Assembly (NCBI GenBank): GCA_015056245.1 | Contig: SVGQ01000005.1 | Span: 1 to 54,434, forward strand | Direction of reading: 5' to 3' | DNA: 54,434 nt | Source: Clostridiales bacterium | GTDB taxonomy: Bacteria > Bacillota > Clostridia > Christensenellales > Aristaeellaceae | Part shown: positions 1 to 8,585 of the stretch, piece after piece | Layout: each line of letters starts with the position of its first letter | Position numbering within the stretch: position 1 is the first letter of the stretch | Notes under the pieces: model-generated | Databases searched by the model: none | The model's input: only the letters and a program-made list of their open reading frames with translations | What the model was told of the DNA's origin: nothing | Made by a program: the position numbers and the translations under genes

Positions 1-2
1 TT

Positions 3-1010
3 ACACATCCTTATGGTTGCTCCCAAATGGGCGATGATCAGGAGCATAGCCGGGATATCCTCGCCGACTTTGCCATGCATCCCAATGCCGGTGGTGTGCT
101 GGTATTAGGACTTGGCTGTGAAAACAGCGGCGTGGAGGAAATCCGCAAACGAATGGCGAATATAGATGAAAAACGTGTTCGTTTTCTGGTGTGCCAACAG
201 GTAGAAGACGAATTGGAAGCCGGTATGGAGCTGCTCTCTGCCATTGCGGATGAAATGCGCGGCGATGTGCGCACTCCCTGCCCGGCGTCCTCGCTGGTGA
301 TCGGTCTCAAATGCGGTGGGTCCGACGGCTTCAGCGGCATTACAGCCAATCCGGTCATCGGCGGTTTCTCCGACCTGCTGATTGCGCAGGGCGGCAGCAC
401 GATCCTGACCGAAGTACCGGAAATGTTCGGTGCGGAAACCATCCTGATGGATCGCTGCGAAACGGAGGAAACCTTCCAAAAGACGGTTTCCCTCATCAAT
501 GATTTCAAGCGGTACTTTGAGGAAAACCATCAGACCATCTACGAGAATCCTTCCCCCGGCAATAAAGCGGGCGGTATCAGCACACTGGAAGACAAGGCGC
601 TGGGATGCACGCAGAAGAGCGGCTTTGCGCCTGTGAAGGATGTATTGGCTTATGGTGAACGGGTGCATACCCAGGGCTTGAATCTGCTGTCTGCTCCCGG
701 TAATGATCTGGTAGCAGCCACGGCTTTGGCAGCCGCAGGCGCGCAGATCGTGTTGTTCTCCACAGGTCGTGGCACTCCCTTTGCTTCTCCTGTGCCTACC
801 ATGAAGATCTCCTCCAATACGCCTCTTGCGGAAAAGAAGCGCAACTGGATCGACTTTAACACCGGCACGCTGCTGACCGGACGCGAATTGCCCGATCTGG
901 CGCAGGATCTGCTGGAAAAGGTGCTGGCTGTTGCAGGCGGCGAGCGGGTGCTCAGCGAGATCAGCGGCTATCACGATATGGCGATCTTCAAAACCGGTGT
1001 CACTCTGTAA
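3..1010 (+). CDS. uxaA: Altronate dehydratase, C-terminal part (5' end cut by window)
   Basis: Converts D-altronate to 2-keto-3-deoxygluconate in galacturonate breakdown, in the cytoplasm. The frame is open from the first bases and starts with HPYGCSQMGDD, the conserved UxaA/GarD core motif, so the real start lies before the window; about 335 residues are present of a family length near 495. Other family signatures are a GLGCENSG segment, a GLKCGGSDGFSGITANP segment and, near the end, GRGTPFASPVPTMKISSN, all typical of the metal-binding dehydratase domain. The N-terminal SAF domain is outside the window. It is followed after 61 bp by the KDPG aldolase and then KDG kinase, which fits a hexuronate operon. 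The related galactarate dehydratase is an alternative, but the neighbours favour altronate. Confidence 0.93.
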   Translation, partial: THPYGCSQMGDDQEHSRDILADFAMHPNAGGVLVLGLGCENSGVEEIRKRMANIDEKRVRFLVCQQVEDELEAGMELLSAIADEMRGDVRTPCPASSLVIGLKCGGSDGFSGITANPVIGGFSDLLIAQGGSTILTEVPEMFGAETILMDRCETEETFQKTVSLINDFKRYFEENHQTIYENPSPGNKAGGISTLEDKALGCTQKSGFAPVKDVLAYGERVHTQGLNLLSAPGNDLVAATALAAAGAQIVLFSTGRGTPFASPVPTMKISSNTPLAEKKRNWIDFNTGTLLTGRELPDLAQDLLEKVLAVAGGERVLSEISGYHDMAIFKTGVTL

Positions 1011-1071
1011 TTCAGGTATATATGCAGCAATGCAACCCCATAGATCTATTACGCGAAAGGACGGAAGAACC

Positions 1072-2028
1072 ATGGACATGATCGAAAAACTCTCTCTTGC
1101 CGGTATCGTTCCTGTGATTAAGGTGGAGGATGCTGCGGATGCGGTGCCTCTTTGCAAAGCCCTGTGCGACGGCGGTTTGCCGGTAGCTGAGATCACTTTC
1201 CGCTCCGATGCGGCTGAGGAAGCCATCCGTCGAGTGCACGAAGAACTGCCCGAGGTGATTCTGGGCGCTGGCACCGTGCTGACCCGCGATCAGGTAGACC
1301 GCGCTGTTGCTGCTGGCGCTACCTACATTGTCTCTCCCGGTCTGAATCGTGATATCGTCCGCTACTGCCGCGAGAAGGGCGTTGCCATCGTGCCCGGCTG
1401 CGCCAACCCCAGCGATGTGGAAGTGGCTCTGGAAGAGGGTCTCAAGACTGTTAAGTTCTTCCCTGCTGAAGCACTGGGCGGCTTGCCCTTGATCAAGGCC
1501 ATGGCAGCTCCCTATGGCGCTGTCACTTTCCTGCCTACCGGCGGTATTACCGAGAAGAACATCAACGAATACCTGTCCTTCCCCAAGATCGTGGCTTGCG
1601 GCGGCAGCTGGATGGTTCCCGCTGATGCCGTTGCCAACAAGGACTGGGCCCGCATCGAGAGCCTGACCCGCACTGCTGTTAACACCATGCTGGGTCTGGA
1701 ACTGCGCCATATCGGTATCAACAGCGGCGATCCCGAAACCGCCATGAAGGATGCCCAGATGATCGCCAAGCTGCTGGGCTGGCCCATCGACGAGCATCAG
1801 AACGCCGTGTTTGTTGACAAGGCCTTTGAAGTGATGAAGGTACCCTTCCGTGGCAAGAATGGTCATATTGCCATCGCCTGCAACAACATCAAGCGTGCCA
1901 AGTGGCATCTGGAACGCCGCGGCTTCGTGTTCGATGAGGACAGCGCGATCCTGAAGGACGGCAAGCTCCGCGCCATCTACCTCAAGGATGACATTGCCGG
2001 CTTCGCCTTCCATCTGCTGCAGAAATAA
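1072..2028 (+). CDS. eda: KDPG/KHG aldolase with C-terminal VOC-like domain
   Basis: Cleaves 2-keto-3-deoxy-6-phosphogluconate to pyruvate and glyceraldehyde-3-phosphate, the last step of the hexuronate route. Residues 1-205 are the class I TIM-barrel aldolase: general-base Glu40 in VAEITFR, the GAGTVLT loop, and Schiff-base Lys128 in TVKFFPAE. Residues about 210-318 are an extra domain (starts LRHIGINSGDPE, later KNGHIAIACNN and AGFAFHLLQK) that looks like a glyoxalase/VOC fold; ordinary Eda proteins end near residue 210. The start is the ATG after GAAAGGACGGAAGAACC; an upstream in-frame start would overlap uxaA and lacks a good ribosome site. The role of the tail is unknown; I recall similar fusions in other Clostridia. 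Confidence 0.93.
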   Translation: MDMIEKLSLAGIVPVIKVEDAADAVPLCKALCDGGLPVAEITFRSDAAEEAIRRVHEELPEVILGAGTVLTRDQVDRAVAAGATYIVSPGLNRDIVRYCREKGVAIVPGCANPSDVEVALEEGLKTVKFFPAEALGGLPLIKAMAAPYGAVTFLPTGGITEKNINEYLSFPKIVACGGSWMVPADAVANKDWARIESLTRTAVNTMLGLELRHIGINSGDPETAMKDAQMIAKLLGWPIDEHQNAVFVDKAFEVMKVPFRGKNGHIAIACNNIKRAKWHLERRGFVFDEDSAILKDGKLRAIYLKDDIAGFAFHLLQK

Positions 2029-2073
2029 GCTCATCCATATTCATTTATCATATAACAAAGGAGAACGACTACC

Positions 2074-3111
2074 ATGAGCAAGAAAGTTGTAACCTTCGGT
2101 GAAATTATGCTGCGCCTCAAAAGCCCCGCTTACGAGCGTTTCTTCCAGTCTCCTACCCTCGAAGCCACCTTTGGCGGCGGCGAGGCCAATGTGAGCGTTT
2201 CTCTGGCTAACTATGGCATGGAAACCGCTTTTGTTACTGTTTTGCCCGCCAATGACATCGGCACTGCCTGCCTGCGCGAACTGCGCGGTTTTGGCGTGGA
2301 TGTGAGCAACATCGTGCGCAAGGATGGCCGTATGGGCATCTACTATCTGGAGACCGGCGCTGTGCAGCGTCCCAGCAAGGTGATCTATGACCGCGCTGGT
2401 TCTGCCATCTGCGAAGCCAAGCCCGGTGATATCGACTGGAAGAAGGCTTTTGAGGGCGCTACTTGGTTCCACCTGACCGGTATTACCCCCGCCATCAGCG
2501 AAGGCGCTGCCGAGCTGAGCCTGGAGGCTGCCAAGACCGCTAAGGAAATGGGCCTGCATGTGAGCTGCGACCTGAACTACCGCAAGAACCTGTGGAAGTA
2601 CGGCAAGACCGCCGATCAGGTGATGACCGAGCTGGTCAAGTATGTGGACACCGTGATCGCCAACGAAGAAGACTTCCAGAAGTCCCTGCTGCTCAAGGCT
2701 GAGAGCGCCGGCGCTGTGGAAGAAGGCGAACTGAACATCGAACAGTACAAGGCTATTGCCAAGCTGGCGATGGATACCTATCCCAACATCAAGCGTGTTG
2801 CCATCACCCTGCGTGAGTCCAAGAGCGCCAACCATAATGACTGGAGCGCCTGCCTCTACAACGGCAAGGATTTCTTCCTCTCCCGCAAGTATCGCATCAC
2901 CGATATCGTGGACCGTGTTGGCGGCGGCGACAGCTTCGGCGCTGGTCTCATTTACGGCCTGAACAACTACGAAGATGAAAAGACCGCTCTGGAATATGCT
3001 GTTGCAGCCAGCTGCCTCAAGCATACCATCCCCGGCGACTACAACCGCGTCAGCGTTTCCGAAGTGGAAAGCCTGATGAAGGGCAGCGGCAGCGGTCGTG
3101 TGCAGCGGTAA
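2074..3111 (+). CDS. kdgK: 2-keto-3-deoxygluconate kinase (PfkB/ribokinase family)
   Basis: Phosphorylates KDG with ATP to give KDPG, the substrate of the preceding aldolase. The 345-residue protein has the PfkB layout: N-terminal [12 protein letters not shown], a [15 protein letters not shown] substrate-binding segment around residue 40, and the C-terminal catalytic and anion-hole motif [14 protein letters not shown], with the Asp as base. An AAAGGAGAACG ribosome site lies 9 bp before the ATG. It sits 45 bp after eda and 33 bp before the SDR gene, so co-transcription is likely. Other PfkB sugar kinases cannot be excluded from sequence alone, but the gene order uxaA-eda-kdgK makes the KDG assignment strong. 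Confidence 0.92.
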   Translation: MSKKVVTFGEIMLRLKSPAYERFFQSPTLEATFGGGEANVSVSLANYGMETAFVTVLPANDIGTACLRELRGFGVDVSNIVRKDGRMGIYYLETGAVQRPSKVIYDRAGSAICEAKPGDIDWKKAFEGATWFHLTGITPAISEGAAELSLEAAKTAKEMGLHVSCDLNYRKNLWKYGKTADQVMTELVKYVDTVIANEEDFQKSLLLKAESAGAVEEGELNIEQYKAIAKLAMDTYPNIKRVAITLRESKSANHNDWSACLYNGKDFFLSRKYRITDIVDRVGGGDSFGAGLIYGLNNYEDEKTALEYAVAASCLKHTIPGDYNRVSVSEVESLMKGSGSGRVQR

Positions 3112-3144
3112 GCATAACTGAACATTCAACAGGAGGGGAAACCC

Positions 3145-3936
3145 ATGAATATGTTTTCTTTGGAGGGCAAGATCGCTCTCGTTACTGGCGGCAGTTATGG
3201 TATTGGCTTTGCCATCGCCTGCGGCATGGCTGAGGCTGGCGCCACCATCGTTTTTAACGACATCAACGAAGAATTGGTCAATCGCGGTCTGGCTGCCTAC
3301 ACCGAAAAGGGCATCAAGGCCCACGGCTATGTGTGCGACGTGACCGATGAGGCCGCTGTGCAGAACATGGTTGCCACCGTCGAAAAGGAAGTTGGCGTGA
3401 TCGATATTCTGGTCAACAACGCCGGTATCATCAAGCGCATCCCCATGTGCGAAATGTCCGCCGAGGACTTCCGCAAGGTGATCGATGTGGACCTGAACGC
3501 TCCCTTCATCGTATCCAAGGCCTGCATTCCTTCCATGATCAAGAAGGGCCACGGCAAGATCATCAACATCTGCTCCATGATGTCTGAGCTGGGCCGTGAA
3601 ACCGTCAGCGCTTACGCTGCTGCCAAGGGCGGCCTGAAGATGCTCACCCGGAACATCTGCTCCGAATACGGCGAGCAGAACATCCAGTGCAATGGCATCG
3701 GCCCCGGCTACATCGAAACTCCCCAGACGGCTCCTCTGCGTGAGCGTCAGGCCGATGGCAGCCGCCATCCCTTTGATTCCTTCATCGTGGCAAAGACCCC
3801 CGCTGGTCGCTGGGGAAAGCCCGAGGAATTGGTGGGTCCCGCCGTGTTCCTGGCCTCCGATGCTTCCAACTTCGTCAATGGTCACATCCTGTATGTGGAC
3901 GGCGGCATTCTGGCCTATATCGGCAAGCAGCCGTAA
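3145..3936 (+). CDS. SDR oxidoreductase, gluconate 5-dehydrogenase type (or KduD-like)
   Basis: Classical short-chain dehydrogenase of 263 residues. The Rossmann cofactor motif TGGSYGIG is near residue 15, NNAG near residue 91, the catalytic Ser lies in ICSMMSELG, and YAAAKGG supplies catalytic Tyr and Lys. The C-terminal segment (FLASDASNFVNGHILYVDGG) is typical of the gluconate 5-dehydrogenase/KduD group. In this operon it probably interconverts a keto-uronate or 5-ketogluconate with its reduced form, feeding KDG or gluconate into the pathway; NAD versus NADP preference cannot be told. AGGAGGGG precedes the ATG. It is the last gene before a strong terminator. Confidence 0.88.
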   Translation: MNMFSLEGKIALVTGGSYGIGFAIACGMAEAGATIVFNDINEELVNRGLAAYTEKGIKAHGYVCDVTDEAAVQNMVATVEKEVGVIDILVNNAGIIKRIPMCEMSAEDFRKVIDVDLNAPFIVSKACIPSMIKKGHGKIINICSMMSELGRETVSAYAAAKGGLKMLTRNICSEYGEQNIQCNGIGPGYIETPQTAPLRERQADGSRHPFDSFIVAKTPAGRWGKPEELVGPAVFLASDASNFVNGHILYVDGGILAYIGKQP

Positions 3937-3948
3937 CCTGTTTCCATG

Positions 3949-3983
3949 AAAAAGCAGCCTGCATATGCGGGCTGCTTTTCTGT
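3949..3983 (+). terminator. Rho-independent terminator of the hexuronate operon
   Basis: A perfect 10-bp stem (AAAAGCAGCC at 3950-3959 with GGCTGCTTTT at 3970-3979) ends in a T-rich tail, 13 bp after the SDR stop codon. The A-rich 5' side could also give some termination on the minus strand. Confidence 0.9.
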
Positions 3984-4020
3984 ATGCAGAACAGCAAACA
4001 AGTGCAATTTGAAGAATCTC

Positions 4021-4049
4021 TTGCCACGGATAACGTCCAGTGATATGAT
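4021..4049 (+). promoter_or_regulatory. SigA-type promoter for the HD-domain gene
   Basis: TTGCCA at 4021-4026 and TATGAT at 4044-4049 are separated by 17 bp and lie 35 bp before the ATG of the following gene. This supports a separate transcript after the operon terminator. Confidence 0.65.
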
Positions 4050-4083
4050 AAAGCAAAATCGTACGAAAGGAAGTTCGGTTTCT

Positions 4084-4668
4084 ATGCAAAGCAATCTGAA
4101 TCGGGAGCAGGCTCTGGCTCTGCTCAAACAGTACAACAAGGAAGCCTTTCACATCCAACATGCGCTGACAGTGGAAGGTACCATGCGCTGGTACGCAAAC
4201 GATCTGGGTTATGGTGAGGATGCGGATTTTTGGGCTATCGTTGGTCTGTTGCACGACATTGATTTTGAAAATTGGCCCGAGGAACATTGCCAGAAAGCGC
4301 CCGAACTGCTTCGGGAAGCCGGTGTGGGGGAGGACATGATCCATGCGATCTGCTCCCATGCTTATGGTCTGTGCAGCGATGTAGAGCCGGTACACCAGAT
4401 GGAAAAAGTGCTGTTTGCCATTGATGAACTGACAGGTCTCATCGGTGCTGCCGCTTTGATGCGTCCCAGTAAGAGCGTAATGGACATGGAAGTTTCCAGC
4501 ATCAAAAAGAAGTTCAAGGATAAGAAATTCGCTGCTGGCTGTTCCCGTGATGTGATCACCCAAGGGGCGGAACGACTGGGCTGGGAACTGACCGACCTTT
4601 TTGAAAAGACCATCCTTGCCATGCGTTCCTGCGAGGAAAGCATCCAAAAGGAAATGGCGGCTCTGTAA
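4084..4668 (+). CDS. HD-domain hydrolase-like protein
   Basis: Cytoplasmic protein of 194 residues with the HD metal-binding pattern: His26 (IQHALTVEG), the His57-Asp58 pair in LLHDIDFEN, His92 in CSHAYG and Asp114 in FAIDELTG. HD proteins are usually metal-dependent phosphohydrolases, but the substrate cannot be read from the sequence. The ATG at 4084 follows GAAAGGAAG at a suitable distance; the frame stays open upstream into the previous terminator, which is surely not coding. It has its own promoter and ends at a bidirectional terminator, so it is probably monocistronic. Confidence 0.85.
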   Translation: MQSNLNREQALALLKQYNKEAFHIQHALTVEGTMRWYANDLGYGEDADFWAIVGLLHDIDFENWPEEHCQKAPELLREAGVGEDMIHAICSHAYGLCSDVEPVHQMEKVLFAIDELTGLIGAAALMRPSKSVMDMEVSSIKKKFKDKKFAAGCSRDVITQGAERLGWELTDLFEKTILAMRSCEESIQKEMAAL

Positions 4669-4692
4669 CAGCTATAGAGAATAATAAAGAAT

Positions 4693-4730
4693 GCTCCTGC
4701 ACATTTTTTCCATATGTGCAGGAGCGTTTC
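4693..4730. terminator. Bidirectional terminator between convergent genes
   Basis: Perfect 12-bp inverted repeat, GCTCCTGCACAT at 4693-4704 and ATGTGCAGGAGC at 4714-4725, with a T-rich loop and tail. It lies between the HD gene and the converging apbE gene and can serve both. Confidence 0.85.
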
Positions 4731-4747
4731 ATTTCAGTTTTGTACCG

Positions 4748-5779
4748 TCAGTAAAGCAGCTTAGACAAGCCCTCGGTCATTTTCAGCGTACCATCCAAAT
4801 GGACCCAAAGCGCCTCAGTGTCTGGTAAGGTACGAATCAAGGCCATGCCTTCCTCCACCGGCATATTGAACAGTGCGGTGGACAAAGCATCTGCCAGACC
4901 ACTGTCCTTGGTCACAACAGATACTGCCCATGAGTAGTTGGCAGGCATCAGGGTGAGGGGGTCGATGATGTGGTGATATTGCTTTTCGTTTACGGTATAG
5001 AAGCGTTGATAGCTGCCGCTGGTGACCAGGGAGGCATTGTTCAGCGTCAGGATCGCAATGTGCTGGTTTTCAGCATTCCGTTCAGGGTTTTGTACGCCAA
5101 CCGGAAATGATGTTCCATCCGGGCGAACCCCTACAGCACGAACGTTTCCACCAATGGAAAGCAGCAAGCCGCTGACTCCTTCTTCCTCCAGATGAAGAGC
5201 AACCTGTTCAACGGCATAGCCTTTTGCGATGGCTCCCACATCCAGCTTCATAGCAGGATCGCCGAAATAAACGGTCTGGTTTATCTCGTCCAGTATCAGC
5301 TGCGCTGGATCAGTGTGTGCCGCCGCTTCTTGCAAAGTATCCATTGCTGGCAGATAAGCGCTTTCCGGGTGTTCCAAACCATCTTCACGGGCCTGATGCC
5401 ACAGGCGAAGCACACTGCCCATGGCGATATTTGTTTTGCCGCCTGTCAAGTTGTACATTTCCTTGGCAAAAACCAGCATCTCAAACAGTTCAGGTTCAAC
5501 CGGAACAGGGCTGACAGCCGCTTTTTCATTAACTTCGTAGATGCCTGTTACCTCGGGCCAATCGTTATACTGGTCAAATAACTTGTGATACCAGAGCAAT
5601 TCTGCATAGATCCGTCTGGCCAGTCCTGTGGCTTTTTCCTGCGTATCTGTATAGATAACAAGCTGGGATGCGGTATCAAATACATCCTGAAAACTGGCGG
5701 TATAGCGTTCTGCTGTGGCTGAAGGCGTGCAGGCACCAAGAACCATCAGGCAGCAGAAGAGGCAGAAAAGGCGTTTCAT
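4748..5779 (-). CDS. apbE: FAD:protein FMN transferase, ApbE lipoprotein
   Basis: Attaches FMN covalently to Ser/Thr of flavoprotein partners such as Rnf or Nqr subunits, on the outer face of the membrane. The 343-residue protein begins with a lipoprotein signal (lipobox LGAC, Cys17). It carries family motifs: YHKLFDQYNDWPEVTGIYEVN, KLDVGAIAKGYAVE around residue 180, LLSIGGNVRAVG around 206, and a C-terminal DALSTALF. The ATG follows GAAAGGAGTTTTCTTC. No Rnf or Nqr gene is in the window, so its target is elsewhere. A 57-bp gap separates it from the Hsp70-like gene upstream on the same strand, so read-through from that operon is possible. Confidence 0.93.
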   Translation of the reverse strand: MKRLFCLFCCLMVLGACTPSATAERYTASFQDVFDTASQLVIYTDTQEKATGLARRIYAELLWYHKLFDQYNDWPEVTGIYEVNEKAAVSPVPVEPELFEMLVFAKEMYNLTGGKTNIAMGSVLRLWHQAREDGLEHPESAYLPAMDTLQEAAAHTDPAQLILDEINQTVYFGDPAMKLDVGAIAKGYAVEQVALHLEEEGVSGLLLSIGGNVRAVGVRPDGTSFPVGVQNPERNAENQHIAILTLNNASLVTSGSYQRFYTVNEKQYHHIIDPLTLMPANYSWAVSVVTKDSGLADALSTALFNMPVEEGMALIRTLPDTEALWVHLDGTLKMTEGLSKLLY

Positions 5780-5836
5780 GAAGAAAACTCCTTTCGGTTG
5801 ACTGTGAGGCAGAAGGATTCCTCCAGAAAGAACGGT

Positions 5837-7723
5837 TTATTCAATGGGGATTTCGGCAGCCTGTGCAATGCCCCGCAGATATTTTCGGAATGACGCGGAG
5901 AAACCGCTGGTAATCTGCCGCAGGAATTTTCCGTCTTCCTTGGTCAGCTCCTTGGTGATCGCCTCGCGCAGCTTCTGGCGTGTTGCCTCCCCGGACAGCT
6001 TTTTTTCGCTGCCGATACGGCGGGCAAACAAGGGCAGATTAACCTTCATCAGGGTCTCTGACAAGGCGTTCCATCCGAACAGTGATAGGATCGCACCGAT
6101 GACTGCGCCTGCCAGAAAGCCGAGGGGGCCGGTGGCGATTAATGCAAGTCCGCCGCCGCCGCACAATAAGCCCACGACCACACTGACAATCAAGCCAAGA
6201 ATGGTACCAATGAAGGGAAAGCGCATCAATTCTTTGGCAGAGAAAGAAACCTGTCCGCTGCCGCTCGCTGTCAGATTGAGCTGCATCTCCTTGCGCGGTA
6301 CTTCGTAACGATCACAGATTGGATCGATCATTCCCTGCAGTTTGGGTGTCAGACGGCCCAGCCATTGATGGATGGTGGGGGCCAGTGCATCTTCGGTCAT
6401 GGGGGAGTCAAGTACTTCTGCCATGCGTTGCTGCATGCGGGTATTCATATCGCTCAGCGTCAGCAGTTTTCCGCTTTGCCAATCCCGGTATATGGGCAGC
6501 GCGGCTTCATCCATCAGCAGATCCACCAATGCATCCACCACGCCGGGCATCAACTCCGGGATAGCGTCATGTACCACACCGCTGATGCGTTCTTCTGTGA
6601 TCTCTTGATCGATGGCCTGCCGAAAGGCACGAAGATTTTCATCAATCCAGCCAGCATAAGCCAATCCCTTGGCGATGGAAAACTCGGGCTCGGGGCAGCA
6701 CACAACGACCGCATCAGGGAATGCATCCTTGCAGGCCTGACGGAAAAACGGCATGCGGGACGCGCCGCCGGTCAGGAGAAGCAGACGGGGTGGTCTGTCG
6801 GCGGTCAGATGGGCTGCGTTTGCCAGTGCATCCTGAATCGCTTGAACAAAGGAACGACCGCCAAGCGGTGTCAAAGGTTTTTTGGTGATCTTTTCTGCCT
6901 GCGCGGTATCCAGCTGCAGTGTCAGTTTCTGAATGCCGTCATAGCAAATGCGCAGCTGCTTTTTGATGCATGCAGTGGGGTCCTTGGAAAGACGGGTATA
7001 GTATGCCTCTTTCAGGCGGCGGGCTTCCAGCTCGCAATAACTGTACCAGCTTTTGCTTTCGGCAAATACCTGCTTGATAGCGGCTTTATCCCGGCTTTGC
7101 TCCACGGCAAGGCGCAGAAATTCCGCATCCAGCAAACCGCCGCCTAATGCGATTTCGCCAAAAGTGCCAACACCGGTTTCGCGTCCGTCTACGATGTAGG
7201 CAAAATCCAGCGTGGAGGAACCGATGTCGATCACCAACGCGCTTTCGTTGAGAATGTCCACATCCAGCGCCACTGTTTTGGCGTACTTGGCATAGAGAAA
7301 GGCAGCACGGGATTCGGAAATCACCTGGGGGTTTTCCATTCCTGCACTGATCATCAAGTCACGGTAACGGCTGCGCGTGGCGGCGCTCCATCCAGCAGGA
7401 CAACCGATCACAAAGCGGTCATCGGGTTTCAATAGCTGATTCTGCTGTAAATCCTTCAAAATGCCCTTAACGAAGCTGATGATGTCGTTGTTGACGGCGG
7501 TATCAAAGGTAAAGCGGCTTTTGAAACGTACACTGAGTCCGTCAGCCAGTTCATCCGTATAGGCGCGGTCACCTATAACGATCTCGCTTCCAATACGGCC
7601 TACTGCACTGAGCACACTGCCACAGCCCACTACCGGAAGGATCATGGGCTCAATGCCGGATCCCTGTTCAAAAGCGGCGACAGCACTTTCGCCGTCGCCG
7701 ATATCAAATCCAATGTAACGCAT
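5837..7723 (-). CDS. Hsp70/actin-fold ATPase with C-terminal membrane hairpin
   Basis: Protein of 628 residues. Residues 1-350 have the Hsp70-type ATPase signatures: phosphate-1 loop FDIGDGESA near residue 6, phosphate-2 loop ALVIDIGSSTLDF at 162-174, and adenosine motif LLLLTGGASRMPF at 314-326. The beta-sandwich substrate-binding domain of DnaK is absent. Instead a helical segment (about 355-480) leads to a Gly-rich hydrophobic stretch at 502-551 (one or two membrane passes), then a basic helical tail rich in Lys and Arg. This suggests a nucleotide-driven protein anchored at the inner membrane face. It is the last gene of a tight three-gene set (9 bp after the next gene, which is 1 bp after the third). 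No DnaJ or GrpE partner is nearby. Function unknown. Confidence 0.82.
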   Translation of the reverse strand: MRYIGFDIGDGESAVAAFEQGSGIEPMILPVVGCGSVLSAVGRIGSEIVIGDRAYTDELADGLSVRFKSRFTFDTAVNNDIISFVKGILKDLQQNQLLKPDDRFVIGCPAGWSAATRSRYRDLMISAGMENPQVISESRAAFLYAKYAKTVALDVDILNESALVIDIGSSTLDFAYIVDGRETGVGTFGEIALGGGLLDAEFLRLAVEQSRDKAAIKQVFAESKSWYSYCELEARRLKEAYYTRLSKDPTACIKKQLRICYDGIQKLTLQLDTAQAEKITKKPLTPLGGRSFVQAIQDALANAAHLTADRPPRLLLLTGGASRMPFFRQACKDAFPDAVVVCCPEPEFSIAKGLAYAGWIDENLRAFRQAIDQEITEERISGVVHDAIPELMPGVVDALVDLLMDEAALPIYRDWQSGKLLTLSDMNTRMQQRMAEVLDSPMTEDALAPTIHQWLGRLTPKLQGMIDPICDRYEVPRKEMQLNLTASGSGQVSFSAKELMRFPFIGTILGLIVSVVVGLLCGGGGLALIATGPLGFLAGAVIGAILSLFGWNALSETLMKVNLPLFARRIGSEKKLSGEATRQKLREAITKELTKEDGKFLRQITSGFSASFRKYLRGIAQAAEIPIE

Positions 7724-7732
7724 AGAACCTCC

Positions 7733-8584
7733 TCAGGCTGCATCCGAGCGGACAACGGCTGTACCGCGGCGAAGCAGGCGATGATCCTCTGCAGACAAGA
7801 TGGCAGGACAGAGGGTGCGGGTCATGTTTTTGGAGGGCAACTGATTGAACAGTTTCTGGTTTTCTTTTGAATACTCCATGGTTTCCAGCCCCATGTCGCT
7901 CAGCAGATGCGAAACAGCCTCATCCGCTTGCTGACGAAGATCGTCATCGTAAGCATAGATCACTTCCAGCAAGTCGGAGATAGCCTCCAGATTCTGTGTG
8001 CCAATACCACCGGCAGGGGTGCGCATTGATTGATTCAGGTAAGAGAAATCATTGCTGCAGCGGTCGATCATCAGAATCTGAGCATCAATAGCACTCAGCA
8101 ACTGTTCCGGATCAATGGATTGTGTCACCTTCAGCTGGGGTTGATGGTCAGATGCCAGAGCACGTTTTTCTTTGCGGTTCAGCAGCAGACCAACGATACA
8201 AAGCACCAAGGCCCCTAAAGGTAGAATCAAGCCCAGCAGATCGCCCTTGGCATAACTCCAGAATCCCGCAGCAAGAAGCGCCAGTCCAGCGGAAAGCAAG
8301 AAAGGAAAACCGCCCTCCATACGTTTTTCCTTACGTCTGGAGGCAGCGGTCCATGTGGTGCTGCTAACGGGAACGTTCAGCAGAGAAATGCTGTTTTTGA
8401 GCAAAGCAAACAATACGCCCATCTGCTGACGCAGGACGTCATCGTTCTGAGATGCCAGAACATTCTGTTCCGTTTGCAAAAGCGCGTGACGAACGGCATA
8501 AATAACACCGCTTAAATCCTGTTGCTGTGCAACTTCTCTGCTGAGTTCCTCACGCTGCTCCTGCCAGCTTTCATATGCAGTCAT
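7733..8584 (-). CDS. Unrecognised membrane protein with two adjacent TM helices
   Basis: Protein of 283 residues with no family I recognise. Residues 1-90 form a charged helical, coiled-coil-prone segment (EQREELSREVAQQQ). Two hydrophobic helices follow at about 92-112 and 116-136, separated by a short AKGD turn, then NRKEKR. Residues 150-283 look soluble and helical. By the positive-inside rule (RRKEKR before, NRKEKR after) both soluble parts face the cytoplasm. It lies between the Hsp70-like ATPase and the Ser/Lys-rich protein with 9 and 1 bp gaps, so the three are probably translated together; it could be a membrane partner for the ATPase. Confidence 0.8.
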   Translation of the reverse strand: MTAYESWQEQREELSREVAQQQDLSGVIYAVRHALLQTEQNVLASQNDDVLRQQMGVLFALLKNSISLLNVPVSSTTWTAASRRKEKRMEGGFPFLLSAGLALLAAGFWSYAKGDLLGLILPLGALVLCIVGLLLNRKEKRALASDHQPQLKVTQSIDPEQLLSAIDAQILMIDRCSNDFSYLNQSMRTPAGGIGTQNLEAISDLLEVIYAYDDDLRQQADEAVSHLLSDMGLETMEYSKENQKLFNQLPSKNMTRTLCPAILSAEDHRLLRRGTAVVRSDAA

Positions 8585-8585
8585 C

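Noticed and set aside
2041..4647. Very long open frame on the minus strand antisense to kdgK, the SDR gene and the HD gene
   Set aside because: It is a compositional shadow: His/Gly/Ala-rich, without motifs, and antisense to three clearly real genes.
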